A stretch of DNA of 64,000 nt, from positions 28,993 to 92,992 of the forward strand of contig QAPD01000042.1 in the NCBI GenBank assembly GCA_003052455.1. Reading direction: 5' to 3'. The translations under genes and the position numbers were made by a program. The notes under the pieces were generated by a model. It saw only the letters and a list, made by a program, of their open reading frames with translations. It had not been told where the DNA came from and searched no databases. This DNA is from Sphaerisporangium cinnabarinum (GTDB lineage Bacteria; Actinomycetota; Actinomycetes; Actinomycetales; Cellulomonadaceae). Positions 55,552-62,679 of the stretch are shown piece by piece (the first letter of the stretch is position 1; each line of letters begins with the position of its first letter).

Positions 55552-55905
55552 GTGGTGGAGATGACGCGGGCCGAGTTCGAGGACGCCGTGCGCGACGGGC
55601 TGGACCTCGTGCCCGAGGACCTGGCGGCGCAGATGGACAACGTCGTGGTGCTCGTCGAGGACGACGCGCCCGACGACGACCCCGAGCTGCTCGGGCTCTA
55701 CGAGGGGGTCCCGCTCACGGAGCGGGACCACATGTGGGCGGCGGGTGCGCTGCCCGACCGCATCACGATCTTCCGCAACCCGACGCTCGCCATCTGCGAG
55801 ACGCGGGAGGACGTGGTCGAGGAGGTGGCGGTGACCGTCGTCCACGAGATCGCGCACCACTTCGGGATCGACGACGACCGGCTGCACGAGCTCGGCTGGG
55901 GCTGA
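55552..55905 (+). CDS. Small zinc metallopeptidase-like protein
   Basis: A 117-residue protein of the 'metallopeptidase family' (minimal zincin). VVHEIAHHFGIDDDRLHELGWG gives the HExxH zinc motif and the following Asp. It starts MTRAEFEDAVRDGLDLVPEDL with the family pattern. GTG 55552 lies 6 nt after GAGGAT, consistent with leaderless transcription; ATG 55561 is an alternative. Substrate unknown. Confidence 0.85.
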   Translation: MVEMTRAEFEDAVRDGLDLVPEDLAAQMDNVVVLVEDDAPDDDPELLGLYEGVPLTERDHMWAAGALPDRITIFRNPTLAICETREDVVEEVAVTVVHEIAHHFGIDDDRLHELGWG

Positions 55906-55945
55906 GCCCGGGCGGTCCGCGGGTGCCGATCGCTAGGATCGGCGG

Positions 55946-56263
55946 GTGACGACGAGCGCCGCGAGCGACCCCCGGCACGACGGCGCGCACGACCACGAGG
56001 CGGTCGCGCGCCTCCTGCACGCGCTCGCCGAGCCGCGCCGCCTGGCGATCGTGCACCTGCTCACGGGCTCCGAGCGTCGCGTCGTCGACCTCACGCGCGA
56101 GCTCGGGCTCGCCCAGTCGACCGTCTCGGCGCACCTCACCACGCTGCGCGACGTGGGGGTCGTGGCGGTGCGGCGGGAGGGGCGGTCGTCCTGGTACCGG
56201 CTCGTGCGGCCCGAGGTCGCGCACCTCCTCGCCGACGCGGAGCACGTCGCCCTCGCACCCTGA
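55946..56263 (+). CDS. ArsR-family metal-responsive repressor
   Basis: A 105-residue winged-helix protein. LLHALAEPRRLAIVHLL and DLTRELGLAQSTVSAHLTTLRDVGVVAVRREGRSSWYRL are the ArsR/SmtB pattern. His-rich N-terminal sequence (DPRHDGAHDHE) may help to bind metal. It precedes a cation-efflux gene, with a doubled operator between them, so a zinc or cobalt sensor of the CzrA/NmtR kind is likely. GTG 55946 is 7 nt from TAGGAT: leaderless. Confidence 0.88.
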   Translation: MTTSAASDPRHDGAHDHEAVARLLHALAEPRRLAIVHLLTGSERRVVDLTRELGLAQSTVSAHLTTLRDVGVVAVRREGRSSWYRLVRPEVAHLLADAEHVALAP

Positions 56264-56305
56264 CCCCTGCGCGTGGCGCGCGTCACGGTGCACTCCGCCT
56301 GGAAA

Positions 56306-56343
56306 ACATCGGTGTTCACCGATAACATCGTTATTCACCGATG
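56306..56343 (+). promoter_or_regulatory. Tandem ArsR-type operator
   Basis: Two 19-bp copies of ACATCG...TTCACCGAT lie head to tail (56306-56324 and 56325-56343). The first contains a perfect palindrome ATCGGTG-TT-CACCGAT (56308-56323). It ends 12 nt before the efflux-gene start, overlapping the probable promoter. Confidence 0.75.
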
Positions 56344-56355
56344 AATGGAGGATCG

Positions 56356-57282
56356 ATGGGAGCGGGTCACGACCACGGCGCAGGTGGCCTCGACGCGCCC
56401 GACCACCGCAGGCGGCTCGCCGTCGCGTTCGGCATCACCGCGACGATCCTCGCGGCCCAGGCCGTCGGCGCGGTGCTCACGGGGAGCCTGGCGCTCCTCA
56501 CGGACACGGCGCACATGCTCACCGACGCGGTCGGGCTCGCCGTCGCGCTCGTCGCGGCGTCGCTCGCGCTGCGCCCGGCGACCAAGCACCGCACGTGGGG
56601 CTTCCGCCGCGTCGAGGTGCTCGCGGCGCTCGCGCAGGCGGCCCTGCTCCTGGCGGTCGGCGCGTACGCCGCGGTCGAGGGCGTCCGGCGCCTGCTCGAG
56701 CCGCCGGAGGTGCCCTCCTCCGAGCTGCTCGTGTTCGGGATCGTCGGCCTCGTGGGGAACCTCGTCGCCATCGCGGTCCTCGCGTCGGGGCGGCGCGCGA
56801 ACCTCAACCTGCGCGCGGCGTTCCTCGAGGTGGTCAACGACGCGCTCGGTTCCGTCGGCGTCATCGTCGCCGCCGTCGTGATCGCCACGACCGGCTACCA
56901 GCGGGCCGACGCGATCGCCGGCCTGCTCATCGCGGTCCTCATCGTGCCCCGCGCGTTCCGCCTCCTGCGCGAGGCGACGGCCGTCCTCATGGAGTTCACG
57001 CCCGAGGGGCTGGACCTCGACGACGTCCGCCGGCACATCCTGTCCCTCGACCACGTCGAGGACGTGCACGACCTGCACGCGTCGACGGTCGCGACCGGGC
57101 TCCCGACCATCTCGGCGCACGTCGTCGTGGACGACGCGTGCTTCCGGGACGGGCACGCGCTGGAGATCGTCGAGCGCGTGCGCACGTGCGTGGCGCACCA
57201 CTTCCCGGTCTCCGTCGAGCACTCGACCTTCCAGCTCGAGACGGCGGCCCTGCGCGACCGCGAGGCGCACGGCCACGCCTGA
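56356..57282 (+). CDS. Cation diffusion facilitator (zinc/cobalt efflux)
   Basis: A 308-residue membrane protein. The N-terminus has His (HDHG); six helices follow with LLTDTAHMLTDAVGL in helix 2 (HxxxD metal site) and FLEVVNDALGSVGVIV in helix 5 (second site). A C-terminal cytoplasmic ferredoxin-like domain follows. It exports Zn2+ or related ions in exchange for protons. I chose ATG 56356 because GGAGG lies just before it and after the earlier ATG 56341. Confidence 0.92.
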   Translation: MGAGHDHGAGGLDAPDHRRRLAVAFGITATILAAQAVGAVLTGSLALLTDTAHMLTDAVGLAVALVAASLALRPATKHRTWGFRRVEVLAALAQAALLLAVGAYAAVEGVRRLLEPPEVPSSELLVFGIVGLVGNLVAIAVLASGRRANLNLRAAFLEVVNDALGSVGVIVAAVVIATTGYQRADAIAGLLIAVLIVPRAFRLLREATAVLMEFTPEGLDLDDVRRHILSLDHVEDVHDLHASTVATGLPTISAHVVVDDACFRDGHALEIVERVRTCVAHHFPVSVEHSTFQLETAALRDREAHGHA

Positions 57283-57370
57283 GGGCGCCGTCGTACCTCC
57301 CGCGGCGGGCGACCCGACGCCCTGGGGACGACCCCGCCGCCGCGCGGGGCGCGCGCACTAGGGTGGTGCC

Positions 57371-58378
57371 ATGACGATCCTCGTGACCGGCGGAGCCGGG
57401 TACATCGGCGCGCACGTGGTGCGCCTCCTGCAGGAGCGCGGCGAGAAGGTGGTCGTCGTCGACGACCTGAGCACGGGACGCGCGGACCGCGTCGGCGACG
57501 CGGTGCTCGTCGAGGTCGACGTCGCGTCGCCCGAGGCCGTGGACGTGCTCACGCGCGCGATGGCCGAGCACGACGTGCGCGCGGTGGTCCACTTCGCGGC
57601 GCGCAAGCAGGTGGGGGAGTCGGTCGAGAAGCCGGCCTGGTACTACCAGCAGAACGTCGGGGGCTTCACGAACCTCGTCACCGCGATGCAGGCGGCCGGC
57701 GTCGACCGCCTGGTCTTCTCCTCGTCGGCGGCGACGTACGGCATGCCGTCGGTGTCCCTGGTCGAGGAGAAGCTGCACGCCGAGCCGATCAACCCCTACG
57801 GCGAGACCAAGCTCGTCGGGGAGTGGCTCGGCCGGGCCGCGAGCCGCGCGTGGGGGCTGCGGTTCGTCGCGCTGCGCTACTTCAACGTCGCCGGTGCGGG
57901 CTGGCCGGACCTGGGCGACCCCGCGGTGCTCAACCTCGTGCCCATGGTGCTCGACCGCCTGGAGCGCGGCGAGCGGCCCAAGATCTTCGGGGACGACTAC
58001 CCGACGCCGGACGGCACGTGCATCCGGGACTACATCCACGTGCTCGACCTCGCGCAGGCCCACCTCGCCGCGCTCGAGTACCTCGACGTGGACGAGCGCC
58101 CGTTCGACGTGTTCAACGTCGGCACGGGCGAGGGCTCCTCGGTGCGCGAGGTGATCGACGAGATCGGGCGCGTGAGCGGGCTCGACGTCACGCCCGAGGT
58201 CCTGCCGCGCCGTGCGGGCGACCCGCCGCAGCTCGTCGGGAACCCGCGTCGCATCAACGAGCTCTTCGGCTGGCGCGCCACCAACGGGCTGCCGGAGATC
58301 ATCGCGTCGGCGTGGGAGGCCTGGCAGTCCGGGCCCCGCCGCATCGACACGACGCGCGAGGCCGCCTCCGAGGTGTGA
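57371..58378 (+). CDS. galE: UDP-glucose 4-epimerase
   Basis: A 335-residue short-chain dehydrogenase-type epimerase. TILVTGGAGYIGAHVVRLL binds NAD; FSSSAATYG gives the catalytic Ser and NPYGETK the Tyr-x-x-x-Lys pair. LRYFNVAGA and GTCIRDYIHVLDLAQAH are GalE motifs. It interconverts UDP-glucose and UDP-galactose for sugar use and cell-wall glycans. TAGGGT 7 nt before the ATG suggests leaderless transcription. Confidence 0.94.
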   Translation: MTILVTGGAGYIGAHVVRLLQERGEKVVVVDDLSTGRADRVGDAVLVEVDVASPEAVDVLTRAMAEHDVRAVVHFAARKQVGESVEKPAWYYQQNVGGFTNLVTAMQAAGVDRLVFSSSAATYGMPSVSLVEEKLHAEPINPYGETKLVGEWLGRAASRAWGLRFVALRYFNVAGAGWPDLGDPAVLNLVPMVLDRLERGERPKIFGDDYPTPDGTCIRDYIHVLDLAQAHLAALEYLDVDERPFDVFNVGTGEGSSVREVIDEIGRVSGLDVTPEVLPRRAGDPPQLVGNPRRINELFGWRATNGLPEIIASAWEAWQSGPRRIDTTREAASEV

Positions 58379-58466
58379 AATCCGGCGTCCCGTGCGACCC
58401 TACATCCCTCAGCATGCTGAGGATTGACCGGGGAGGTGCCCCGGCGACGGAAGGCGGGACGACGAC

Positions 58467-59381
58467 GTGGGTGACGAGAGCGACCCGGCACGGCTGTACG
58501 ACCTGACCGCCGCACGCACGAGCCGGGTCGTGCTGGCGGCGTACTCGACCTCGTTCGGGCTGGGCGCACGCCTGCTCGACGCACCGACCCGCGACGGGAT
58601 CGACGCGGTCTACGGGCTCGTGCGGATCGCGGACGAGGTCGTGGACACGCGCCGCGGCGACGGCGCGGGTGAGCTCCTCGACGAGCTCGAGGCGGAGACG
58701 GCGCGGGCGCTCGACCGCGGCTGGTCGACGAACCTCGTCGTCCACTCGTTCGCGCGCGCCGCCCGCCGCTGCGGCTTCGGGCACGACGAGGTCGACCCGT
58801 TCTTCGCCTCGATGCGCACCGACCTCACGGTCCGCGTGCACGACCGCGAGAGCTACGAGCGGTACGTCTACGGCTCGGCGGAGGTCGTCGGCCTCATGTG
58901 CCTCGCGGTGTTCCTCAACGCGCGCCGTCGACCGGGAGAGCCGCTGCGCGTCCCGGACCCGGTGCTCGTCCGGGGCGCCCGCGCGCTCGGCGCGGCGTTC
59001 CAGAAGATCAACTTCCTGCGCGACCTGCGCACCGACCACGACGAGCTCGGGCGCGCGTACCTGCCCGGCGTCGTCCCCGGCCGCCTGCGCCGCCGGGACG
59101 TCGAGGCGTTCTGCCGCGAGGTGGAGGGCGACCTCGCCGCGGCCCGCGCCGCGCTGCCCGGCCTCCCGGTGCGCCCGCGCATCGCCGTGGCCGCGACCGT
59201 CGCCGTCTACGAGCGGCTCCTCGCACGTCTCGCCGCGACGCCGCCGGAGGACATCCTGCGCGCGCGCGTGCGCATCCCGGACACGATGAAGGTCGCGCTC
59301 GCGGCGCGCGCCGCCGGCGGCCAGCTCCTCGGCCAGGTGGCGTCCGCCCGGTCCCCGCGCCCGCGGAAGGTGCTCGCGTGA
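58467..59381 (+). CDS. crtB: Phytoene synthase
   Basis: A 304-residue squalene/phytoene synthase. STSFGLGARLL, VRIADEVVDT (first Asp-rich motif), YGSAEVVGLMCLAVF and AFQKINFLRDLRTDHDELGRAYLP (second Asp-rich motif) are in order. It joins two GGPP to make phytoene. It starts at GTG 58467 and overlaps crtI by 4 nt. A GGPP synthase gene (crtE/idsA) is not present in this window. Confidence 0.93.
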   Translation: MGDESDPARLYDLTAARTSRVVLAAYSTSFGLGARLLDAPTRDGIDAVYGLVRIADEVVDTRRGDGAGELLDELEAETARALDRGWSTNLVVHSFARAARRCGFGHDEVDPFFASMRTDLTVRVHDRESYERYVYGSAEVVGLMCLAVFLNARRRPGEPLRVPDPVLVRGARALGAAFQKINFLRDLRTDHDELGRAYLPGVVPGRLRRRDVEAFCREVEGDLAAARAALPGLPVRPRIAVAATVAVYERLLARLAATPPEDILRARVRIPDTMKVALAARAAGGQLLGQVASARSPRPRKVLA

Positions 59382-61048
59382 GGGCTCCGCGCGTCGTCGT
59401 CGTCGGGGGCGGGATCGCCGGGCTCGCCACCGCCGCCCTGCTCGCGCGCGGCGGCGCCCGCGTCACGCTGCTCGAGCGGCACGACGAGGTGGGCGGCCGG
59501 GCCGGCACGCTCGAGGTGGACGGCTTCCGCTTCGACACGGGCCCGTCCTGGTACTTCATGCCCGAGGTGTTCGAGCACTTCTTCGGGCTGCTCGGCGCGC
59601 GCGTCGAGGACCACCTCGACCTCGTCCCGCTCGACCCGGCGTACCGGGTCTTCTTCGAGCCGGGCGCGGACGGCGCGGCGTCGACGTTCGAGCTGTCCGG
59701 CAACCCCGGCGTGAACCGGTCGCGGCTCGACGCGATCGAGCCGGGTGCCGGAGGCCGGATCGCCGCGTACGCCGAGGACGCGAGCGAGGCGTACGGGCTC
59801 GCGCTCGACCACTTCCTCTACACGACGTTCGAGCGCCCCGACCGGGCGCTCTCGCCCGCGGTGCTGCGCCGGCTGCCGCGCCTGGCCGCGCTCCTGCGCG
59901 AGTCGCTCGCCGACCGCGCCGCGCGCGCCGTGGAGGACCCGCGGCTCCAGCAGCTCCTCGGGTACCACGCCGTGTTCCTCGGGTCGTCGCCCTACCGCGC
60001 GCCCGCGCTCTACTCGCTCATGAGCCACCTCGACCTCGTCGACGGCGTCCAGTACCCCCGCGGGGGCATGTACACGCTCATCGAGGCCGTCGAGCGGCTC
60101 GCGCGCGACGCGGGCGCCGAGGTGCGCACCGGCGCCGACGTCGCCGGGATCGAGGTCGTGCCCGGCGGCGGTCGCCGCGGTCGGGTCACCGGCGTGCGCC
60201 TCGCGTCGGGCGAGCTCGTCGAGGCGGACGTCGTCGTCTCGGCCGCCGACCGGCACCACACGGAGACGGCGCTCCTCGAGCCCCGCTGGGCCGACCTCCC
60301 CGCCGCGGCGTGGGAGGACAAGGGCCCGGGCATCTCCGCGCTGCTCGTGCTCGCGGGCGTCCGCGGCGAGCTGCCCGAGCTCGCGCACCACTCGCTGTTC
60401 TTCACGAAGGACTGGCCCGCCAACTTCGACGCGGTGCTCGGCCCGGACCGTCGCAGCGACCCCCGCGGCCTGCGCGTGCCGGAGCCCGCCTCGCTCTACG
60501 TGTCGCGCACGAGCGCGACCGACGGGCCGACGTCGGCCGCGCCCGCAGCGCCGCCCGGCCACGAGAACCTGTTCCTCCTCGTGCCGTTCCCCGCCGACCC
60601 CACGCTCGGCGGGGACGAGCCGTCGCGGCGCACGCTCGACGGGCTCGCCGACCGCTACCTCGCCCAGGTGGGGCGCTGGGCGGGCGTCGAGGACCTCCCG
60701 GGGCGCGTCGTCACGCGGCGCGTGCTCGGGCCTGCGCACTTCGCGACCGAGCTCTCGGCCTGGCGCGGCGGCGCGCTCGGCATGGAGCACACCCTGCGGC
60801 AGTCCGCCCTGTGGCGCCCGGGGAACGCGTCCCGCCGTGTCGACGGGCTCTACCACGCCGGAGGTGGCACGATCCCGGGCGTGGGACTGCCGATGTGCCT
60901 GATCAGCGCCGAGCTCGTCGCCAAGCGACTGCTCGGCGAGACGTCCGCGCGTCCGCTGCCCGAGCCGCTGCGCGAGGGCTTCCTCGCCGCGAGCCGCCGG
61001 CCCGAACGGCTCCGGCCGGCGGACCGGCCGGTGGCGGTCCGCCGGTGA
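59378..61048 (+). CDS. crtI: Phytoene desaturase
   Basis: A 556-residue FAD enzyme. VVVVGGGIAGLATAALLARGGARVTLLERHDEVGGRAGT is the dinucleotide-binding start, and FDTGPSWYFMPEVFEHFF continues the CrtI pattern. The C-terminal block LYHAGGGTIPGVGLPMCLISAELVAKRLL is the second FAD motif. It turns phytoene into lycopene by four desaturations. GTG 59378 overlaps crtB. Confidence 0.94.
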   Translation: MRAPRVVVVGGGIAGLATAALLARGGARVTLLERHDEVGGRAGTLEVDGFRFDTGPSWYFMPEVFEHFFGLLGARVEDHLDLVPLDPAYRVFFEPGADGAASTFELSGNPGVNRSRLDAIEPGAGGRIAAYAEDASEAYGLALDHFLYTTFERPDRALSPAVLRRLPRLAALLRESLADRAARAVEDPRLQQLLGYHAVFLGSSPYRAPALYSLMSHLDLVDGVQYPRGGMYTLIEAVERLARDAGAEVRTGADVAGIEVVPGGGRRGRVTGVRLASGELVEADVVVSAADRHHTETALLEPRWADLPAAAWEDKGPGISALLVLAGVRGELPELAHHSLFFTKDWPANFDAVLGPDRRSDPRGLRVPEPASLYVSRTSATDGPTSAAPAAPPGHENLFLLVPFPADPTLGGDEPSRRTLDGLADRYLAQVGRWAGVEDLPGRVVTRRVLGPAHFATELSAWRGGALGMEHTLRQSALWRPGNASRRVDGLYHAGGGTIPGVGLPMCLISAELVAKRLLGETSARPLPEPLREGFLAASRRPERLRPADRPVAVRR

Positions 61049-61383
61049 CGGGCCTCGCCTACCTCGGTGCGCTCGCGGTCTCGCTCGGCGGCCTCGCCGT
61101 GCTCGACCGCCGGTTCCGGCTCGCGTTCTGGTCCGACCCCCGGCGTGCGGCGCTCACGGTCGGTCTCGGCGTCGTCGGGTTCCTCGCGTGGGACGTCGCG
61201 GGCCTCGCGCTCGGGATCTTCGCGCGCGGGGAGAGCCCGTGGATGACCGGGCTGCTGCTCGCCCCCGACCTCCCCGTCGAGGAGGCGGTGTTCCTGACGC
61301 TCCTGTGCTACAACGCGCTGCTCGTCTGGCGGGGCGCCGAGCGGGTGCTCGCGGCCCGCCGCGCCGGGGAGGACGACGCGTGA
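61045..61383 (+). CDS. crtYe: Lycopene cyclase subunit (CrtYe-like)
   Basis: A 112-residue protein with three helices and the lycopene-cyclase-domain motif DLPVEEAVFLTLLCYNALLVW. In actinobacteria the cyclase is two small proteins that act as a heterodimer. Together with an elongase, they cyclise C50 intermediates (epsilon or gamma/beta rings). It overlaps both neighbours by 4 nt. Confidence 0.88.
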   Translation: MTGLAYLGALAVSLGGLAVLDRRFRLAFWSDPRRAALTVGLGVVGFLAWDVAGLALGIFARGESPWMTGLLLAPDLPVEEAVFLTLLCYNALLVWRGAERVLAARRAGEDDA

Positions 61384-61724
61384 CGAACATCGTGCTCAAC
61401 GTCATCGTCATCGCGGTGCTCGTCGTGGTGTCGTGGCGCGTGCTGCGTCGGCTGCGACCCGGGCCGCTCGTGTGGACGGCCGTCGTGATGTGCGTGCTCA
61501 CTCTCGTGTTCGACACGCTGATGATCGCCGCCGACCTGTACGTCTACCACCCGGACAAGATCCTCGGCGTCTACCTGTGGGGTGCGCCGCTCGAGGACTT
61601 CGCGTACGCGCTCGCCGCCGCGCTCGGGATGCCGGTGCTGTGGACCGTGCTCGGCGCGCGCCGTCGCGACCGCGGCGCGGGCCGCGGGCGCGGGCGCGGG
61701 CGTGCCGCGGAGGACGGCCGGTGA
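61380..61724 (+). CDS. crtYf: Lycopene cyclase subunit (CrtYf-like)
   Basis: A 114-residue partner of the previous protein. Three helices; YHPDKILGVYLWGAPLEDFAYALAAALGMPVLW has the conserved Pro-x-Glu-Asp-Phe segment of this family. The tail is Arg/Gly-rich (RRRDRGAGRGRGRGRA), unusual for the family. Start GTG 61380. Confidence 0.88.
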   Translation: MTNIVLNVIVIAVLVVVSWRVLRRLRPGPLVWTAVVMCVLTLVFDTLMIAADLYVYHPDKILGVYLWGAPLEDFAYALAAALGMPVLWTVLGARRRDRGAGRGRGRGRAAEDGR

Positions 61725-62590
61725 AGGACGTCCTCGCCGCCTCGCGGCCGTTCTCCTGGATCAACACGGCCTACCCGTTCGCTGCCGGGTACCTCGTCGC
61801 GACCGGCGGGCGCGTCGACCTCGCGCTCGTCCTCGGGACGCTCTACTTCCTCGTGCCGTACAACCTGCTCATGTACGGCGTGAACGACGTCTTCGACTAC
61901 GCGAGCGACCTGCGGAACCCGCGCAAGGGCGGGATCGAGGGCGCGCTGGCGGACCCGGCGACCGCGCGCGTCACGCACCGTCGCATCCTGCGCGCGTGCG
62001 TCGCGACCAACGTGCCGTTCCTCGTCGCGCTCCTGCTCCTCGGCGACCCGCTCGCGGGCGCGGTCCTCGCGCTCGTGGTGTTCGGCGTCGTCGCCTACTC
62101 AGCGCCTCGGCTGCGGTTCAAGGAACGCCCGTTCCTCGACTCGTTCACCTCCGCGATGCACTTCGCGGGCCCGCTCCTGTACGCGCTCGTGCTCGTCGAC
62201 GCGGACCTCTCCGCGCGCTCCGTCTGGCCCGTGCTCGTCGGCTTCGTGCTCTGGGGCATGGCGTCGCACGCGTTCGGCGCCGTGCAGGACGTGCGCGCGG
62301 ACCGGGAGGGGGGCATCGCGTCCGTCGCGACGGCGATCGGCGCGCACGCGACCGTGCTCGCCGCTGCCGCGGCGTACGTCGGGGCGGCCGTCGTGCTCGC
62401 GGTGCTCCCGTGGCCCGGAGTCCTCGCCGCGCTGCTCCCGCTGCCGTACGCGGTCAACGTGCTGCGCTTCCGCGACGTGCGCGACGACGACTGCGAGCGC
62501 GCCAACGCGGGCTGGCGCGCGTTCCTGTGGCTCAACCTCGTCACCGGGTTCCTCGTGACGATGCTGCTCCTCGCGGACGCCCTCACCTGA
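61721..62590 (+). CDS. crtEb: Lycopene elongase / UbiA-type prenyltransferase
   Basis: A 289-residue membrane prenyltransferase with about eight helices. GVNDVFDYASDLRNPRKGG (NDxxDxxxD) and AVQDVRADREGGIAS (second Asp-rich motif) bind prenyl-diphosphate and Mg2+. FSWINTAYPFAAGYL opens the protein as in CrtEb. It would add two C5 units to lycopene to give C50 flavuxanthin-like products, which CrtYe/Yf then cyclise. Last gene of the operon. Confidence 0.92.
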   Translation: MKDVLAASRPFSWINTAYPFAAGYLVATGGRVDLALVLGTLYFLVPYNLLMYGVNDVFDYASDLRNPRKGGIEGALADPATARVTHRRILRACVATNVPFLVALLLLGDPLAGAVLALVVFGVVAYSAPRLRFKERPFLDSFTSAMHFAGPLLYALVLVDADLSARSVWPVLVGFVLWGMASHAFGAVQDVRADREGGIASVATAIGAHATVLAAAAAYVGAAVVLAVLPWPGVLAALLPLPYAVNVLRFRDVRDDDCERANAGWRAFLWLNLVTGFLVTMLLLADALT

Positions 62591-62613
62591 CGGGCCCGCG
62601 TCGGCGGACAGGG

Positions 62614-62665
62614 ACGACGACGGCCCCGGTCCGCGAGGTCGTCGCGGTGCCGGGGCCGTCGTCGT
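62614..62665. terminator. Bidirectional terminator after the carotenoid operon
   Basis: Perfect 16-nt arms (62614-62629, 62650-62665) around a 20-nt loop, between the convergent carotenoid operon and the carboxypeptidase gene. Confidence 0.82.
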
Positions 62666-62679
62666 GGTGGTGCGGCTCG

